41,431 bases of DNA from a virus, in the IMG/VR virus record IMGVR_UViG_3300042887_004038, positions 1-41,431 of that record. One strand, given 5' to 3'. The position numbers and the translations under genes were made by a program. This document shows positions 16,411 to 23,986 of the stretch, piece by piece. Positions within the stretch are counted from its first letter, which is position 1. Every line of letters starts with the position of its first letter. The notes under the pieces were generated by a model. The model had not been told where the DNA came from, made no database searches, and saw nothing but the letters and a program-made list of their open reading frames with translations.

Positions 16411-16812
16411 ATGAATAAGAATTTTATTGTCAGTGTAAAAATTAAAGTTCAAAAAGAACACGAACACATTAATAAGATCAAGTATTTGTTTCTTACTATG
16501 GAAAGGTCAGATCGTCGGCTCATTATTATGAACCGATATATCAAGGAAAACTATCCAAGCAGTATTACATATACTGAATTGGTATTCAATACTAAAAAGC
16601 AAGATATTGCCGAGCGTATTCGCGAAAATCTACAACTGTCGCTGCGTGCTAGCGGTCTTTCTGGCAAGATCACAGTTTCTTCTCAAACAGATACTGGTTG
16701 GAAGTTTGTAAATGTTAAAAAGCAGAATAATGAATCTGATTCATTGTTTGCGAAAAATCGCAATATGATGTTGACTAATTCGCAACCAACATCAGAAGAT
16801 ATGGTGAACTGA
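16411..16812 (+). CDS. Hypothetical protein
   Basis: 133 residues with an AAAGGAAA ribosome site 7 bases upstream. The sequence alternates basic helices and strands (FIVSVKIKVQKEHEHINKIKYLF; KITVSSQTDTGWKFVNVKKQ). No family recognised. It lies 12 bases after the deaminase-like gene and touches the next gene through a stop/start overlap, so the three form one early transcript from the promoter at 15833. Confidence 0.65.
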   Translation: MNKNFIVSVKIKVQKEHEHINKIKYLFLTMERSDRRLIIMNRYIKENYPSSITYTELVFNTKKQDIAERIRENLQLSLRASGLSGKITVSSQTDTGWKFVNVKKQNNESDSLFAKNRNMMLTNSQPTSEDMVN

Positions 16813-17018
16813 TGAACAGTGATTTTGATCAAAAAACAAGCGAAGGTTTATATACCTTTAACCAAGATGAAGTGTTTGAAGCACTAAAAATCTGGTGTTT
16901 GCAAAAAGGTATTACGCTTGATAAAAATAGTGTAAAATCTTTTGATTGTTCTCACATTGGAAACGGTTGGTCAGTATTTTTAGGTTTCAATCACAAGTCA
17001 GCAAAACCTAATATTTAG
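16812..17018 (+). CDS. Hypothetical small protein
   Basis: 68 residues, translationally coupled to the previous gene (the ATG overlaps its stop as ATGA-type junction). It is acidic at the N-terminus with a short IGNGWSVFLGFNH strand near the end. It is the last gene of the deaminase transcript, which ends at the hairpins at 17021-17070. No family recognised. Confidence 0.6.
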   Translation: MNSDFDQKTSEGLYTFNQDEVFEALKIWCLQKGITLDKNSVKSFDCSHIGNGWSVFLGFNHKSAKPNI

Positions 17019-17020
17019 GT

Positions 17021-17070
17021 AGCATGTAAAAGTAATACATGCTATGATCCCCCCTTATGGGGGGATTTTT
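17021..17070 (+). terminator. Double hairpin terminator
   Basis: First hairpin: AGCATGT (17021-17027) with ACATGCT (17037-17043). Second: ATCCCCCC (17047-17054), a TTAT loop, GGGGGGAT (17059-17066), then T run. The C6/G6 stem with T run is a typical strong terminator. The first arm may act as an anti-terminator or a second block. Confidence 0.85.
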
Positions 17071-17086
17071 ATTTATGGGTAATAAA

Positions 17087-18055
17087 ATGAAAAAAATATT
17101 GATAATTGATTTTCTGAACTTGTTCATTCGTTCTTATGTTGTCAATCCTTCTATTTCCAAGCAAGGACAGCCTGTTGGTGGAATAGTTGGTGTTTTCAAA
17201 TCTTTACAAAAAATTAGTCGCGAGACAAAACCAGACAAAATCATTATTTGTCATGATGGACCTGGCGGCAGCATGAAGAAGAAAGCTCTTCACAAGGATT
17301 ATAAAGAGGGTAGAAACCCATTGCGTCTTAATAGAAACATACAGGTCTTAGATGAAAAGCAAGAATTTGAAAATCGTATCTGGCAACAGTTCAAAACTTT
17401 TGATTATCTGAATCTTTGTCCGGTAATCCAATTAATGGAAGAAAATGTTGAAGCAGATGATATCATCTCTTATGTTGTTCAGCACAAAAATCATAAAAAT
17501 TATGTAAAAGTAATTGTATCCAGTGATAAAGACTTTATTCAATTATTGGACGATAAAACTATACTAATGCGACCTGTTCAAGAAGAGATCTTAAACAAGA
17601 ATCGTGTTATTGAAGAATTTAAGATCCATCCAAACAATTTTGCTCTTGCTCGTTCTATTGTGGGAGACAAAAGTGACAATCTTGATGGTGTTCGTGGTGT
17701 TGGATTGGTAAATTTAGCTAAGAAATTCCAATGGCTTGCCGAAGAAGAAAGATATACCACTGATGATATATTTGAGAAATGTGAAAACACCAAAGAAGGT
17801 GGAAAAATATTTGAAAGTATATTAGCAGAAAAAGAAAAAATATGCTTAAACTACCAAATTATGCAACTCTATCAGCCAAACATGTCTCTTCAGTCGCAAC
17901 GCAAAAGTGATTATGTTTTAGACAATTTTATACCAGAATTTAACAAAACAGAATTTTTAAAATCTTCCATTATGGATGGATTTGCTGATTTAAATTTAAA
18001 TGAATTATTTACTACTTTCAATAGGATGATAAATGATCACAAGACCACGCCTTGA
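17087..18055 (+). CDS. 5'-3' exonuclease/flap nuclease (T4 RNase H / FEN-like)
   Basis: From ATG 17087 the protein has 322 residues. An alternative ATG at 17075 adds four residues; one at 17057 lies in the terminator loop and is unlikely. It begins KKILIIDFLNLFIRS with the first metal aspartate. It contains EENVEADDIISYV (acidic metal cluster), VSSDKDFIQLL (another metal site) and the helix-3-turn-helix GDKSDNLDGVRGVG that grips DNA. This is the T5 exonuclease/T4 RNase H family, which removes RNA primers and flaps on the lagging strand. No start-site SD is obvious. The helicase gene follows after a promoter. Confidence 0.88.
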   Translation: MKKILIIDFLNLFIRSYVVNPSISKQGQPVGGIVGVFKSLQKISRETKPDKIIICHDGPGGSMKKKALHKDYKEGRNPLRLNRNIQVLDEKQEFENRIWQQFKTFDYLNLCPVIQLMEENVEADDIISYVVQHKNHKNYVKVIVSSDKDFIQLLDDKTILMRPVQEEILNKNRVIEEFKIHPNNFALARSIVGDKSDNLDGVRGVGLVNLAKKFQWLAEEERYTTDDIFEKCENTKEGGKIFESILAEKEKICLNYQIMQLYQPNMSLQSQRKSDYVLDNFIPEFNKTEFLKSSIMDGFADLNLNELFTTFNRMINDHKTTP

Positions 18056-18080
18056 CACCACAGCCCAGCTGAAGTATGCT
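18052..18080 (+). promoter_or_regulatory. Consensus sigma70-type promoter of the helicase-RNR unit
   Basis: TTGACA (18052-18057), 17 bases, TATGCT (18075-18080). The -35 box begins within the previous stop codon. Predicted leader is about 14 bases and carries GAGGAGAG directly before ATG 18101. Confidence 0.83.
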
Positions 18081-18100
18081 GACGTTCCCTTGAGGAGAGT

Positions 18101-19501
18101 ATGGCCATAAAAAACGAACCTTCACTTGGTTCTTTTGGAAAAGAATTCCAAGAGAAACTTGTTCAACTAATTCTAGATGATTCAATTTTTGCCTCACAAA
18201 TAAGTGAGGTATTAGATATTAATTTCTTTGAATTAAAATACCTACAAGTATTTGTAGATTATGTATTTAAGTATAACCAATCATATGGTTGTTTTCCAAA
18301 CCGTTCAACCGTAGAAACAATTTTACGGTCAGAGCTTGAAAAGCAAACACCTGTAATGCAAAAACAGGTACGTGATTATTTTGCGCGTGTTCTTTCCGGA
18401 AACATTGAAGATATTGAAGATGAATATGTAAAAGATAAAAGTCTTGATTTCTGCAAAAAGCAGAAACTAAAAGAAGCAATGTTAAAGAGTGTTGGTCTGA
18501 TGGAATCTTCTTCATTTGACGAAGTTGCTAAAACTATTAACAACGCTCTTAAGCTTGGACTTGACACTGAACATGGGTATGAATTTTTAAAGCATTTTGA
18601 AGAGCGATATAAACTCAAATCACGCGATCCAATTTCAACCGGCTGGGATGTTATTGATAACTTTATCCAAGGAGGTCATGGAAAAGGAGAGTTGGGTGTT
18701 GTTGTTGCTCCAACAGGTGCAGGTAAAAGCATGATACTTGTCCATCTTGCCGCACAGGCAATGAAGCAAGGAAGAAATGTTGTTTATTACACACTAGAGC
18801 TTGGAGATACAATTATTGGAAGACGTTTTGACAGTTGTATAACTGGCTTTCCTCTTAAGCAATTAAATTTTGTTAAAGAAGAAGTTTTCGAAAAAGTTAG
18901 AGACATTCCCGGCAAGCTTATAATTAAAGAATATCCAACGAAATCAGCTTCAACAGAAACGTTGAGAAATCACCTTAAGAAACTTGAACAAAGAGATTTT
19001 AAGGTAGATATGATAGTGGTTGATTATGGAGATCTATTGAAGCCAGTAATGGCTCAAAGAGAGAAACGAAATGAATTGGAAGGTATTTATGAGGAACTTC
19101 GCGGTATTGCAGCAGAACTTAAGTGTCCTGTTTGGACAGCCTCACAAACCAATCGTTCAGGTCTAAATGCCGAAGTAGTAACGATGGAAAGTATTAGCGA
19201 AGCGTTTAATAAATGTTTCGTTGCAGATTTTATCTTCTCACTCTCCAGAACAGCTACGCATAAACAAAACAATACAGGACGTATTTTTATTGCAAAAAAT
19301 AGAAATGGTCCGGATGGTGTTGTTCTCCCGATTTTCATGGATACGTCAAATGTAGAGATTAAAGTGATGGAACCTACAAATGAATCAATAGATGAAATCA
19401 ATAAAAACTCTGCGGCAGAACAATCTAAGAAATTAAAAGAAAAATACGCAAAACACAAAAAAGAACAGAAAGAATTAACCGGAGGAAATACAAATGGATA
19501 A
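18101..19501 (+). CDS. Replicative DNA helicase, DnaB/gp41-like
   Basis: The 466-residue protein has an N-terminal helical domain (to ~170) like the DnaB primase-interacting domain and a RecA-type motor. Walker A is A203-P-T-G-A-G-K209-S. A following YYTLELGDTIIGRRF segment is the DnaB H1a region. Walker B sits near residue 305 (DMIVVDYGDLLKP), and WTASQTNR is motif H3. The arginine-finger region NRNGPDG is near 405. The last 35 residues are lysine-rich and disordered. It unwinds DNA at the fork as a hexamer. Its final codons overlap the RNR start, so the two are translationally coupled. Confidence 0.9.
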   Translation: MAIKNEPSLGSFGKEFQEKLVQLILDDSIFASQISEVLDINFFELKYLQVFVDYVFKYNQSYGCFPNRSTVETILRSELEKQTPVMQKQVRDYFARVLSGNIEDIEDEYVKDKSLDFCKKQKLKEAMLKSVGLMESSSFDEVAKTINNALKLGLDTEHGYEFLKHFEERYKLKSRDPISTGWDVIDNFIQGGHGKGELGVVVAPTGAGKSMILVHLAAQAMKQGRNVVYYTLELGDTIIGRRFDSCITGFPLKQLNFVKEEVFEKVRDIPGKLIIKEYPTKSASTETLRNHLKKLEQRDFKVDMIVVDYGDLLKPVMAQREKRNELEGIYEELRGIAAELKCPVWTASQTNRSGLNAEVVTMESISEAFNKCFVADFIFSLSRTATHKQNNTGRIFIAKNRNGPDGVVLPIFMDTSNVEIKVMEPTNESIDEINKNSAAEQSKKLKEKYAKHKKEQKELTGGNTNG

Positions 19502-21563
19502 AGCAAGCAAAATATTGTCAGATGTAACAGTTTTTTCACGATATGCCAAGTTTGATGAAAAACTAGGACGACGTGAAAATTGGATTGAGTTGGTTGATCG
19601 TAATAAAGCAATGCATATTTCTAAATTTCCTGATCTAAAAGATCAGATTGAAGAAGCATATAAATTTGTTTATGACAAAAAAGTTCTTCCATCAATGCGC
19701 TCAATGCAATTTGGTGGTAAAGCAATTGAAGTAAACAATTCACGCATTTATAATTGTTCATTCCAACACATTGATAGTATTCATAGTTTTAACGAAACTA
19801 TGTTTCTACTGCTTGCTGGTTGTGGTGTAGGTTATTCAGTTCAGAAAAAACACATTGAAAAACTACCTCCGGTTACAAAGCCAACAAAAGGAGAAAAGAA
19901 GTTTCTCATTGGTGACAGCATTGAAGGTTGGGCTGACTCTGTAAAGGTATTGCTAAAATCATACATGCAATCAAACTCACCAAAAATTCGTTTTGATTAT
20001 TCATCAATTCGCGCCAAAGGTACACCAATTAAAACTGGTGGAGGTAAAGCACCCGGTCCAGAACCACTAAAGCGAGCACTTGATAATGTTCGTGGTATCC
20101 TTGACAGTGTAGAAAGCGGAGAACAACTTCGTTCAGTACAAATTCACGACATTCTTTGTCATTTGGCTGACGCTGTTCTTGCTGGTGGAATCCGACGTTC
20201 AGCAATGATTTCATTGTTTGATATTGATGATGAAGTGATGCTTACCTGCAAGAGTAATTTTAAGCTTGTAAGTTATGAGCCAATTACTATTACAAAGCAT
20301 GATCAATATGGCAATCAAGTTAAGCTTGAAGTACGTTCTGTTGATGAGGCTACAAATACCACCTACAAACGTCTTAAAATGGCCTACAGTGACCCAGCGT
20401 ATGGTGTCCGCACCGTTGAGGCGGATGTAGCAGAACATGACATTCCGTTCTTTTTAGATAGCGGTATTGTTCCATGGTTTTATGTTCAAGAACAACGCGG
20501 TCGTGCAAACAATAGTGTTGTTATTGTGCGTCACAAAATGAAAGACAAAAGCGACTTTGAACGTATTTTAAAGATTACTGAAGAAAGCAAAGCTGGAGAA
20601 CCAGGTATTTTTTGGACGAACAATCCAGATTGGGGAACAAATCCATGTGGTGAAATTGGCTTGAGGACCAATCAATTCTGTAATCTTTGTGAAATCAATG
20701 CTAGCGATCTTGTTGATCAAGCCGATTATGAAGCTCGCGTAAAAGCTGCGGCATTTATTGGAACTCTACAAGCTTCATATACAGATTTTCATTATCTCCG
20801 TGATATTTGGCGAAAGACAACAGAAAAAGAAGCACTTCTTGGTATTGGTATGACTGGTATTGCAAGTGGAAAAGTCTTACAACTTGATATGGCCTCTGCA
20901 GCAGAAATAGCAATAAAAGAAAACGAAAGAATGGCAAAAGTTCTTGATATTAACAAAGCAGCCCGCGTAACAACTGTAAAACCAAGTGGTACAACTTCTT
21001 GTGTTCTCGGTTCAAGCTCTGGTATTCATGCTTGGCATAGCGACTTTTATCTACGTCGTATGCGTCTACTAAAAACAGAAACGATGTATGGTTATCTAAA
21101 AATGTTCCATCCAGAACTTCTTGAAGATGATGCTTTCAATAAAAACAATGGTATTCTTGTATTACCACAAAAAGCACCAGAAGGTGCCATTACAAGAAAT
21201 GAAACCGGTATTGAGCAACTTGAGCGTATGAAGAAAGTATATCTTGATTGGGTCCAAGGTGGGCATAAGAGAGGAGACAATACACACAATGTTTCTATCA
21301 CTGTATCAGTCCGAGATGGTGAATGGGCAGAAGTTACTGATTGGATGTGGAACAATAAAGATAGCTATGCAGCAATCTCTTTACTGCCTCATTCTGATCA
21401 CACTTATCATCAGGCACCGTTCCAAGACATTGGCGAAGCTGAATATAAACAGCGTATGGAACAATTAGTTAGTGTTGATATTGATATGATCCGTGAAGAT
21501 CAAGACTATACAAATCTTTCTGGAGAAGCAGCTTGTAGTGGTGGAGCTTGCGTCGTGACTTGA
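19494..21563 (+). CDS. nrdJ: Class II (adenosylcobalamin-dependent) ribonucleotide reductase
   Basis: The 689-residue protein reads as a monomeric B12-dependent ribonucleotide reductase, making deoxynucleotides from ribonucleotides. The glycyl-free class II/I core motif NPC385GE387 is followed by NQFCNLCEIN. The partner cysteine lies in YNCSF near residue 88. The C-terminal redox pair is C681-S-G-G-A-C686. No NrdB, NrdG or NrdD-type glycyl site is seen. Compared with what I remember of this family, about 65 residues are inserted between DDEVMLTCKS and QRGRANNS (residues ~262-327). The ATG overlaps the helicase stop region with GGAGGA upstream. Host or phage must supply cobalamin. Confidence 0.9.
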   Translation: MDKASKILSDVTVFSRYAKFDEKLGRRENWIELVDRNKAMHISKFPDLKDQIEEAYKFVYDKKVLPSMRSMQFGGKAIEVNNSRIYNCSFQHIDSIHSFNETMFLLLAGCGVGYSVQKKHIEKLPPVTKPTKGEKKFLIGDSIEGWADSVKVLLKSYMQSNSPKIRFDYSSIRAKGTPIKTGGGKAPGPEPLKRALDNVRGILDSVESGEQLRSVQIHDILCHLADAVLAGGIRRSAMISLFDIDDEVMLTCKSNFKLVSYEPITITKHDQYGNQVKLEVRSVDEATNTTYKRLKMAYSDPAYGVRTVEADVAEHDIPFFLDSGIVPWFYVQEQRGRANNSVVIVRHKMKDKSDFERILKITEESKAGEPGIFWTNNPDWGTNPCGEIGLRTNQFCNLCEINASDLVDQADYEARVKAAAFIGTLQASYTDFHYLRDIWRKTTEKEALLGIGMTGIASGKVLQLDMASAAEIAIKENERMAKVLDINKAARVTTVKPSGTTSCVLGSSSGIHAWHSDFYLRRMRLLKTETMYGYLKMFHPELLEDDAFNKNNGILVLPQKAPEGAITRNETGIEQLERMKKVYLDWVQGGHKRGDNTHNVSITVSVRDGEWAEVTDWMWNNKDSYAAISLLPHSDHTYHQAPFQDIGEAEYKQRMEQLVSVDIDMIREDQDYTNLSGEAACSGGACVVT

Positions 21564-21587
21564 CACCGACTGAAAACCTGTTAGACT
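21560..21587 (+). promoter_or_regulatory. Sigma70-type promoter with leader hairpin
   Basis: TTGACA (21560-21565), 16 bases, TAGACT (21582-21587). The -35 box overlaps the RNR stop. The leader folds as GCGTCCC...GGGGCGC (about 21592-21614) before the TAGGAG ribosome site. Confidence 0.7.
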
Positions 21588-21632
21588 GGAGGCGTCCCAC
21601 TAGATCGGGGCGCTTTCTATTAGGAGAATAAA

Positions 21633-21914
21633 ATGACTGATCTAAAGACCCTTGAGCAAAACGATAAAAAACTTAACCGCGAAGAACATATTGTCAACTA
21701 TCTCAAGCAACTGAATACGATTGAAGAAGCTATTGAGCCTTATCGTGAGCATAAGCTTGCACTTAAAAAGCACTATGCTGATAATAGCTTTCTTTCGCGT
21801 GAAGATCAAAGTAAACTTCTTCGTGCATACCGTATGGCCCAAAAGGGCGAAGAACTTGAAGATTTTGAAGAATTCATCAGTGTGATTAAGAACAAGCTTA
21901 AAATTGGAGTCTGA
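21633..21914 (+). CDS. Hypothetical helical protein
   Basis: 93 residues, very charged and predicted almost wholly alpha-helical (NREEHIVNYLKQLNTIEEAIEPY; SREDQSKLLRAYRMAQKGEELEDFEEF). No cysteines and no membrane segment. GGAGAATAAAATG provides a good start. It shares its promoter with the co-chaperonin gene two bases downstream. Function unknown; a small helical adaptor would fit. Confidence 0.7.
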   Translation: MTDLKTLEQNDKKLNREEHIVNYLKQLNTIEEAIEPYREHKLALKKHYADNSFLSREDQSKLLRAYRMAQKGEELEDFEEFISVIKNKLKIGV

Positions 21915-21916
21915 GA

Positions 21917-22195
21917 ATGAAACTTGAAGCAAGAAATAAGCGACTTGTCTTGGAAAGACTAAAAACAGAAGAGGAACAACCTCAATCTGGCTTTATTCTT
22001 CCAGACAAGCCAAAGAAGAACAGATCTGAGAATGAAGTATTACGCGTACTTGATTATTCAAATGATTGTACTGTATCAGTACACATTGGTGCGCTAGTTT
22101 TGGTTGAAGGAAGCATGGTTGAAGAAAGCAGGGTTGGAGATGAGTCATTTCTAACTTGCAAAGAAAATTTTGTTATTGGAATTGTTAAAGAGTGA
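21917..22195 (+). CDS. GroES/gp31-like co-chaperonin
   Basis: The 92-residue product follows the GroES pattern. N-terminal basic strand KRLVLERLKTEEEQPQSGFILPD corresponds to GroES 'RVLVKR...SAGGIVLP'. A disordered KPKKNRSENE loop stands where GroES has its mobile loop region. VLRVLDYSND, then a V-H-I-G-A-L-V-L-V-E-G strand (like 'VKVGDIVIF') and a C-terminal FVIGIVKE (like 'DILAIVE') complete it. T4 gp31 replaces GroES with host GroEL to fold the capsid protein; this gene would do the same. Length equals GroES rather than gp31. It follows the preceding gene by two bases and ends at a strong terminator. Confidence 0.75.
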   Translation: MKLEARNKRLVLERLKTEEEQPQSGFILPDKPKKNRSENEVLRVLDYSNDCTVSVHIGALVLVEGSMVEESRVGDESFLTCKENFVIGIVKE

Positions 22196-22203
22196 ATTAC
22201 GAT

Positions 22204-22255
22204 AATCCTTGATGGACTAATTTTCAACGAGTTAGTCCATCAAGGATTTTTATTG
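22204..22255 (+). terminator. Very strong rho-independent terminator
   Basis: A perfect 17-bp stem (22204-22220 with 22232-22248), 11-base loop, then TTTTATTGTTTT. It closes the promoter unit of 21560 and separates it from the next genes. Confidence 0.92.
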
Positions 22256-22274
22256 TTTTGATAGGAATAAATTT

Positions 22275-22844
22275 ATGAAAAAAGAACTTGAAGAAAAACT
22301 TTACAATGAATATCCAAAATTGTTTAAACAACGACACCTTCCCATAACACACAGCTGTATGCCTTTTGGATGTGAACATGGTGATGGTTGGTTTAGTATT
22401 CTAAATAATGCATGTGGTGTTATTAATTGGCACATTGAACAAAGCCGTAAATCTACGGCTCTCTCTAAGAGATATAATCGTGCACTAAAACAAGCTATAA
22501 GCGGTAACACTAAAAATCTCACTTATTACTATAAGACAAAGCTCCGATATCCAGATGAAAAAGTTCAGGAATATGTAGCAAAAGACATAGAAAAGAAACA
22601 ATTTAGAGAACAATGGCAACAAGTACCAACACCACTTGTATTCTCTCAAATTAAAGAGAAGTTCGGAACACTGCGTATCTACAGCTATGGTGGAGATCAC
22701 TTCTGTGAAGGCGTTATTGCTATGGCAGAAAGAATGAGTGCTGTTACTTGCGAACATTGTGGACTACCGGGAAAAATAAATAACGATGGTTGGATAACAA
22801 CACTGTGTTCTAGTTGTCGTAAAGAAGAAAATTCAGAGGAATAG
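22275..22844 (+). CDS. Conserved phage protein with C-terminal zinc ribbon
   Basis: 189 residues. Features: a G-C-E-H-G-D-G-W-F segment near 35, a V-x-F-S-Q-I-K-E-K-F-G-T-L-R-I-Y core, a helix EGVIAMAERMSAVTCEHCG, and C-terminal C-E-H-C...C-S-S-C, which should bind zinc. I have met this 'GDGWF ... EKFGTLR ... CExCG' arrangement in many tailed phages as a protein of unknown function. TAGGAA ribosome site. It is the first gene after the terminator at 22204, and no consensus promoter is visible before it. Confidence 0.75.
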   Translation: MKKELEEKLYNEYPKLFKQRHLPITHSCMPFGCEHGDGWFSILNNACGVINWHIEQSRKSTALSKRYNRALKQAISGNTKNLTYYYKTKLRYPDEKVQEYVAKDIEKKQFREQWQQVPTPLVFSQIKEKFGTLRIYSYGGDHFCEGVIAMAERMSAVTCEHCGLPGKINNDGWITTLCSSCRKEENSEE

Positions 22845-22848
22845 TAAC

Positions 22849-23379
22849 ATGAAAATCATTTCAATTGACAAATCCGAGATCACTAAGTCACATAGCGAAA
22901 ACAGCTTTTTTTTTAAAATTACTGTAGAATTTGAAGCACCAGCAGAAGATCCCTATTTTGGTATGCTTGGTAAATATTTTAAAGCAGTTGTTTTGCTTGA
23001 TCGCGAAAAGTATGAACAGCATTACGCTCATTTTGATACAGATGACGTGTCTTTTGTAGAGACAGAAGATAGCGAATTTAAACAAATGGTATTTAAGAAA
23101 CCAAGTCCTTATGTGCTTGGTTATTGTAAAACACTTGATTGCGTTGGCTCAGACTGTCTTGTACCTCTTGGAGATAACAAATTCAAGTATTCTCAATATA
23201 TTTCTTCTAATTTTATTACAGAAGCAGCCATCAAACAACTTGAAGAGATGAAACAACATATTGATAACAACTATTGTCGCTATGGCGATTTCCCAACGCA
23301 AGTTGGTGCTTTCCGCAGCGGAGATCCATTTAGTGATTTTATTGGTATTTTAGAAACACTTGATAGATTTTGGGATTAA
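22849..23379 (+). CDS. Hypothetical protein
   Basis: 176 residues, acidic, beginning with a beta-rich half (KIISIDKSEITKSH...FFFKITVEFEAPAED) and ending with a helical half. Contains C-K-T-L-D-C-V-G-S-D-C, three cysteines in a short span that might bind metal. Starts 4 bases after the zinc-ribbon gene with GAGGAA ahead, so the two are co-translated. No family recognised. Confidence 0.65.
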   Translation: MKIISIDKSEITKSHSENSFFFKITVEFEAPAEDPYFGMLGKYFKAVVLLDREKYEQHYAHFDTDDVSFVETEDSEFKQMVFKKPSPYVLGYCKTLDCVGSDCLVPLGDNKFKYSQYISSNFITEAAIKQLEEMKQHIDNNYCRYGDFPTQVGAFRSGDPFSDFIGILETLDRFWD

Positions 23380-23397
23380 GACATAATTATATATATT

Positions 23398-23511
23398 ATG
23401 GAAATTATAGGTATTTATATTGTTATATCAAGCATAATAGTAAGTATACCTTTTTGGTTTATCGGTATATGCTTTGCTGCTATATATGAAACAATAAATA
23501 AAAAAAAATAA
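23398..23511 (+). CDS. Tiny single-span membrane protein
   Basis: The 37-codon reading frame encodes an almost continuous hydrophobic helix (IIGIYIVISSIIVSIPFWFI, then GICFAAIY) and a lysine-rich end. No ribosome site is clear, and the length is at the limit of what can be trusted. It ends three bases before the M15 peptidase start, so a lysis-linked holin/antiholin role is possible. It could also be an AT-rich chance frame. Confidence 0.45.
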   Translation: MEIIGIYIVISSIIVSIPFWFIGICFAAIYETINKKK

Positions 23512-23514
23512 ATT

Positions 23515-23937
23515 ATGAAATTAACTCAACATTTTACCCTAGAAGAAATGACTAAGTCACAAACTGGTGCCCGTAAAGGCATTGATAATACTCCAGGTCC
23601 AGAAGTGGTAGAAAACCTAAAACAACTTTGTGAAAATGTTTTAGAAAAAATAAGAACTAACTTTGCAAGACCAATAACAATTAATAGTGGTTATCGTGGA
23701 CCAGCCTTAAATAAGGCAATTGGTGGAGCAAAAAACAGTCAACATTTAACAGGACAAGCGGCAGATATTGAGATTGCTGGAATTGATAATAAAACACTTT
23801 TTAACTGGATCAAGGATAATCTGCAATTTGATCAGTTGATTTTAGAATACTATAAAGAAGGTGTTCCTGAAAGTGGCTGGGTTCATGTTTCTTGGAATTC
23901 TTTTCGTAACAGAAAACATATTTTAACAATTAAATAA
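23515..23937 (+). CDS. M15-family peptidase (endolysin-type)
   Basis: The 140-residue protein belongs to the D-Ala-D-Ala carboxypeptidase/L-alanoyl-D-glutamate peptidase group (peptidase M15). Motif I is S-Q-H77-L-T-G-Q-A-A-D84-I, with the zinc His and Asp. Motif II is W-V-H124-V-S-W, with the third zinc ligand. A TRANS-like start INSGYRGPALNKAIGG precedes it. It would cut peptidoglycan cross-link peptides, as an endolysin or a virion-associated enzyme. No signal peptide. No clear ribosome site. The gene lies between the tiny membrane protein and the fibre-like gene. Confidence 0.85.
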   Translation: MKLTQHFTLEEMTKSQTGARKGIDNTPGPEVVENLKQLCENVLEKIRTNFARPITINSGYRGPALNKAIGGAKNSQHLTGQAADIEIAGIDNKTLFNWIKDNLQFDQLILEYYKEGVPESGWVHVSWNSFRNRKHILTIK

Positions 23938-23938
23938 A

Positions 23939-23946
23939 ACTATTTA
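23939..23946 (+). promoter_or_regulatory. ACTATTTA octamer, candidate late signal (2 of 3)
   Basis: The octamer lies 40 bases before the ATG of the ASH-domain protein. A small stem AGAGTC-ACC-GACTCT follows just before its GGAG ribosome site. Confidence 0.3.
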
Positions 23947-23986
23947 TATCTGTTAAAAGAGTCACCGACTCTGGAGAAATATAAAT

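Noticed and set aside
20240-20500. Intein or intron within the RNR gene.
   Set aside because: The frame is continuous and the inserted segment has no intein splice motifs (no C/S start block or HN-C/S end).
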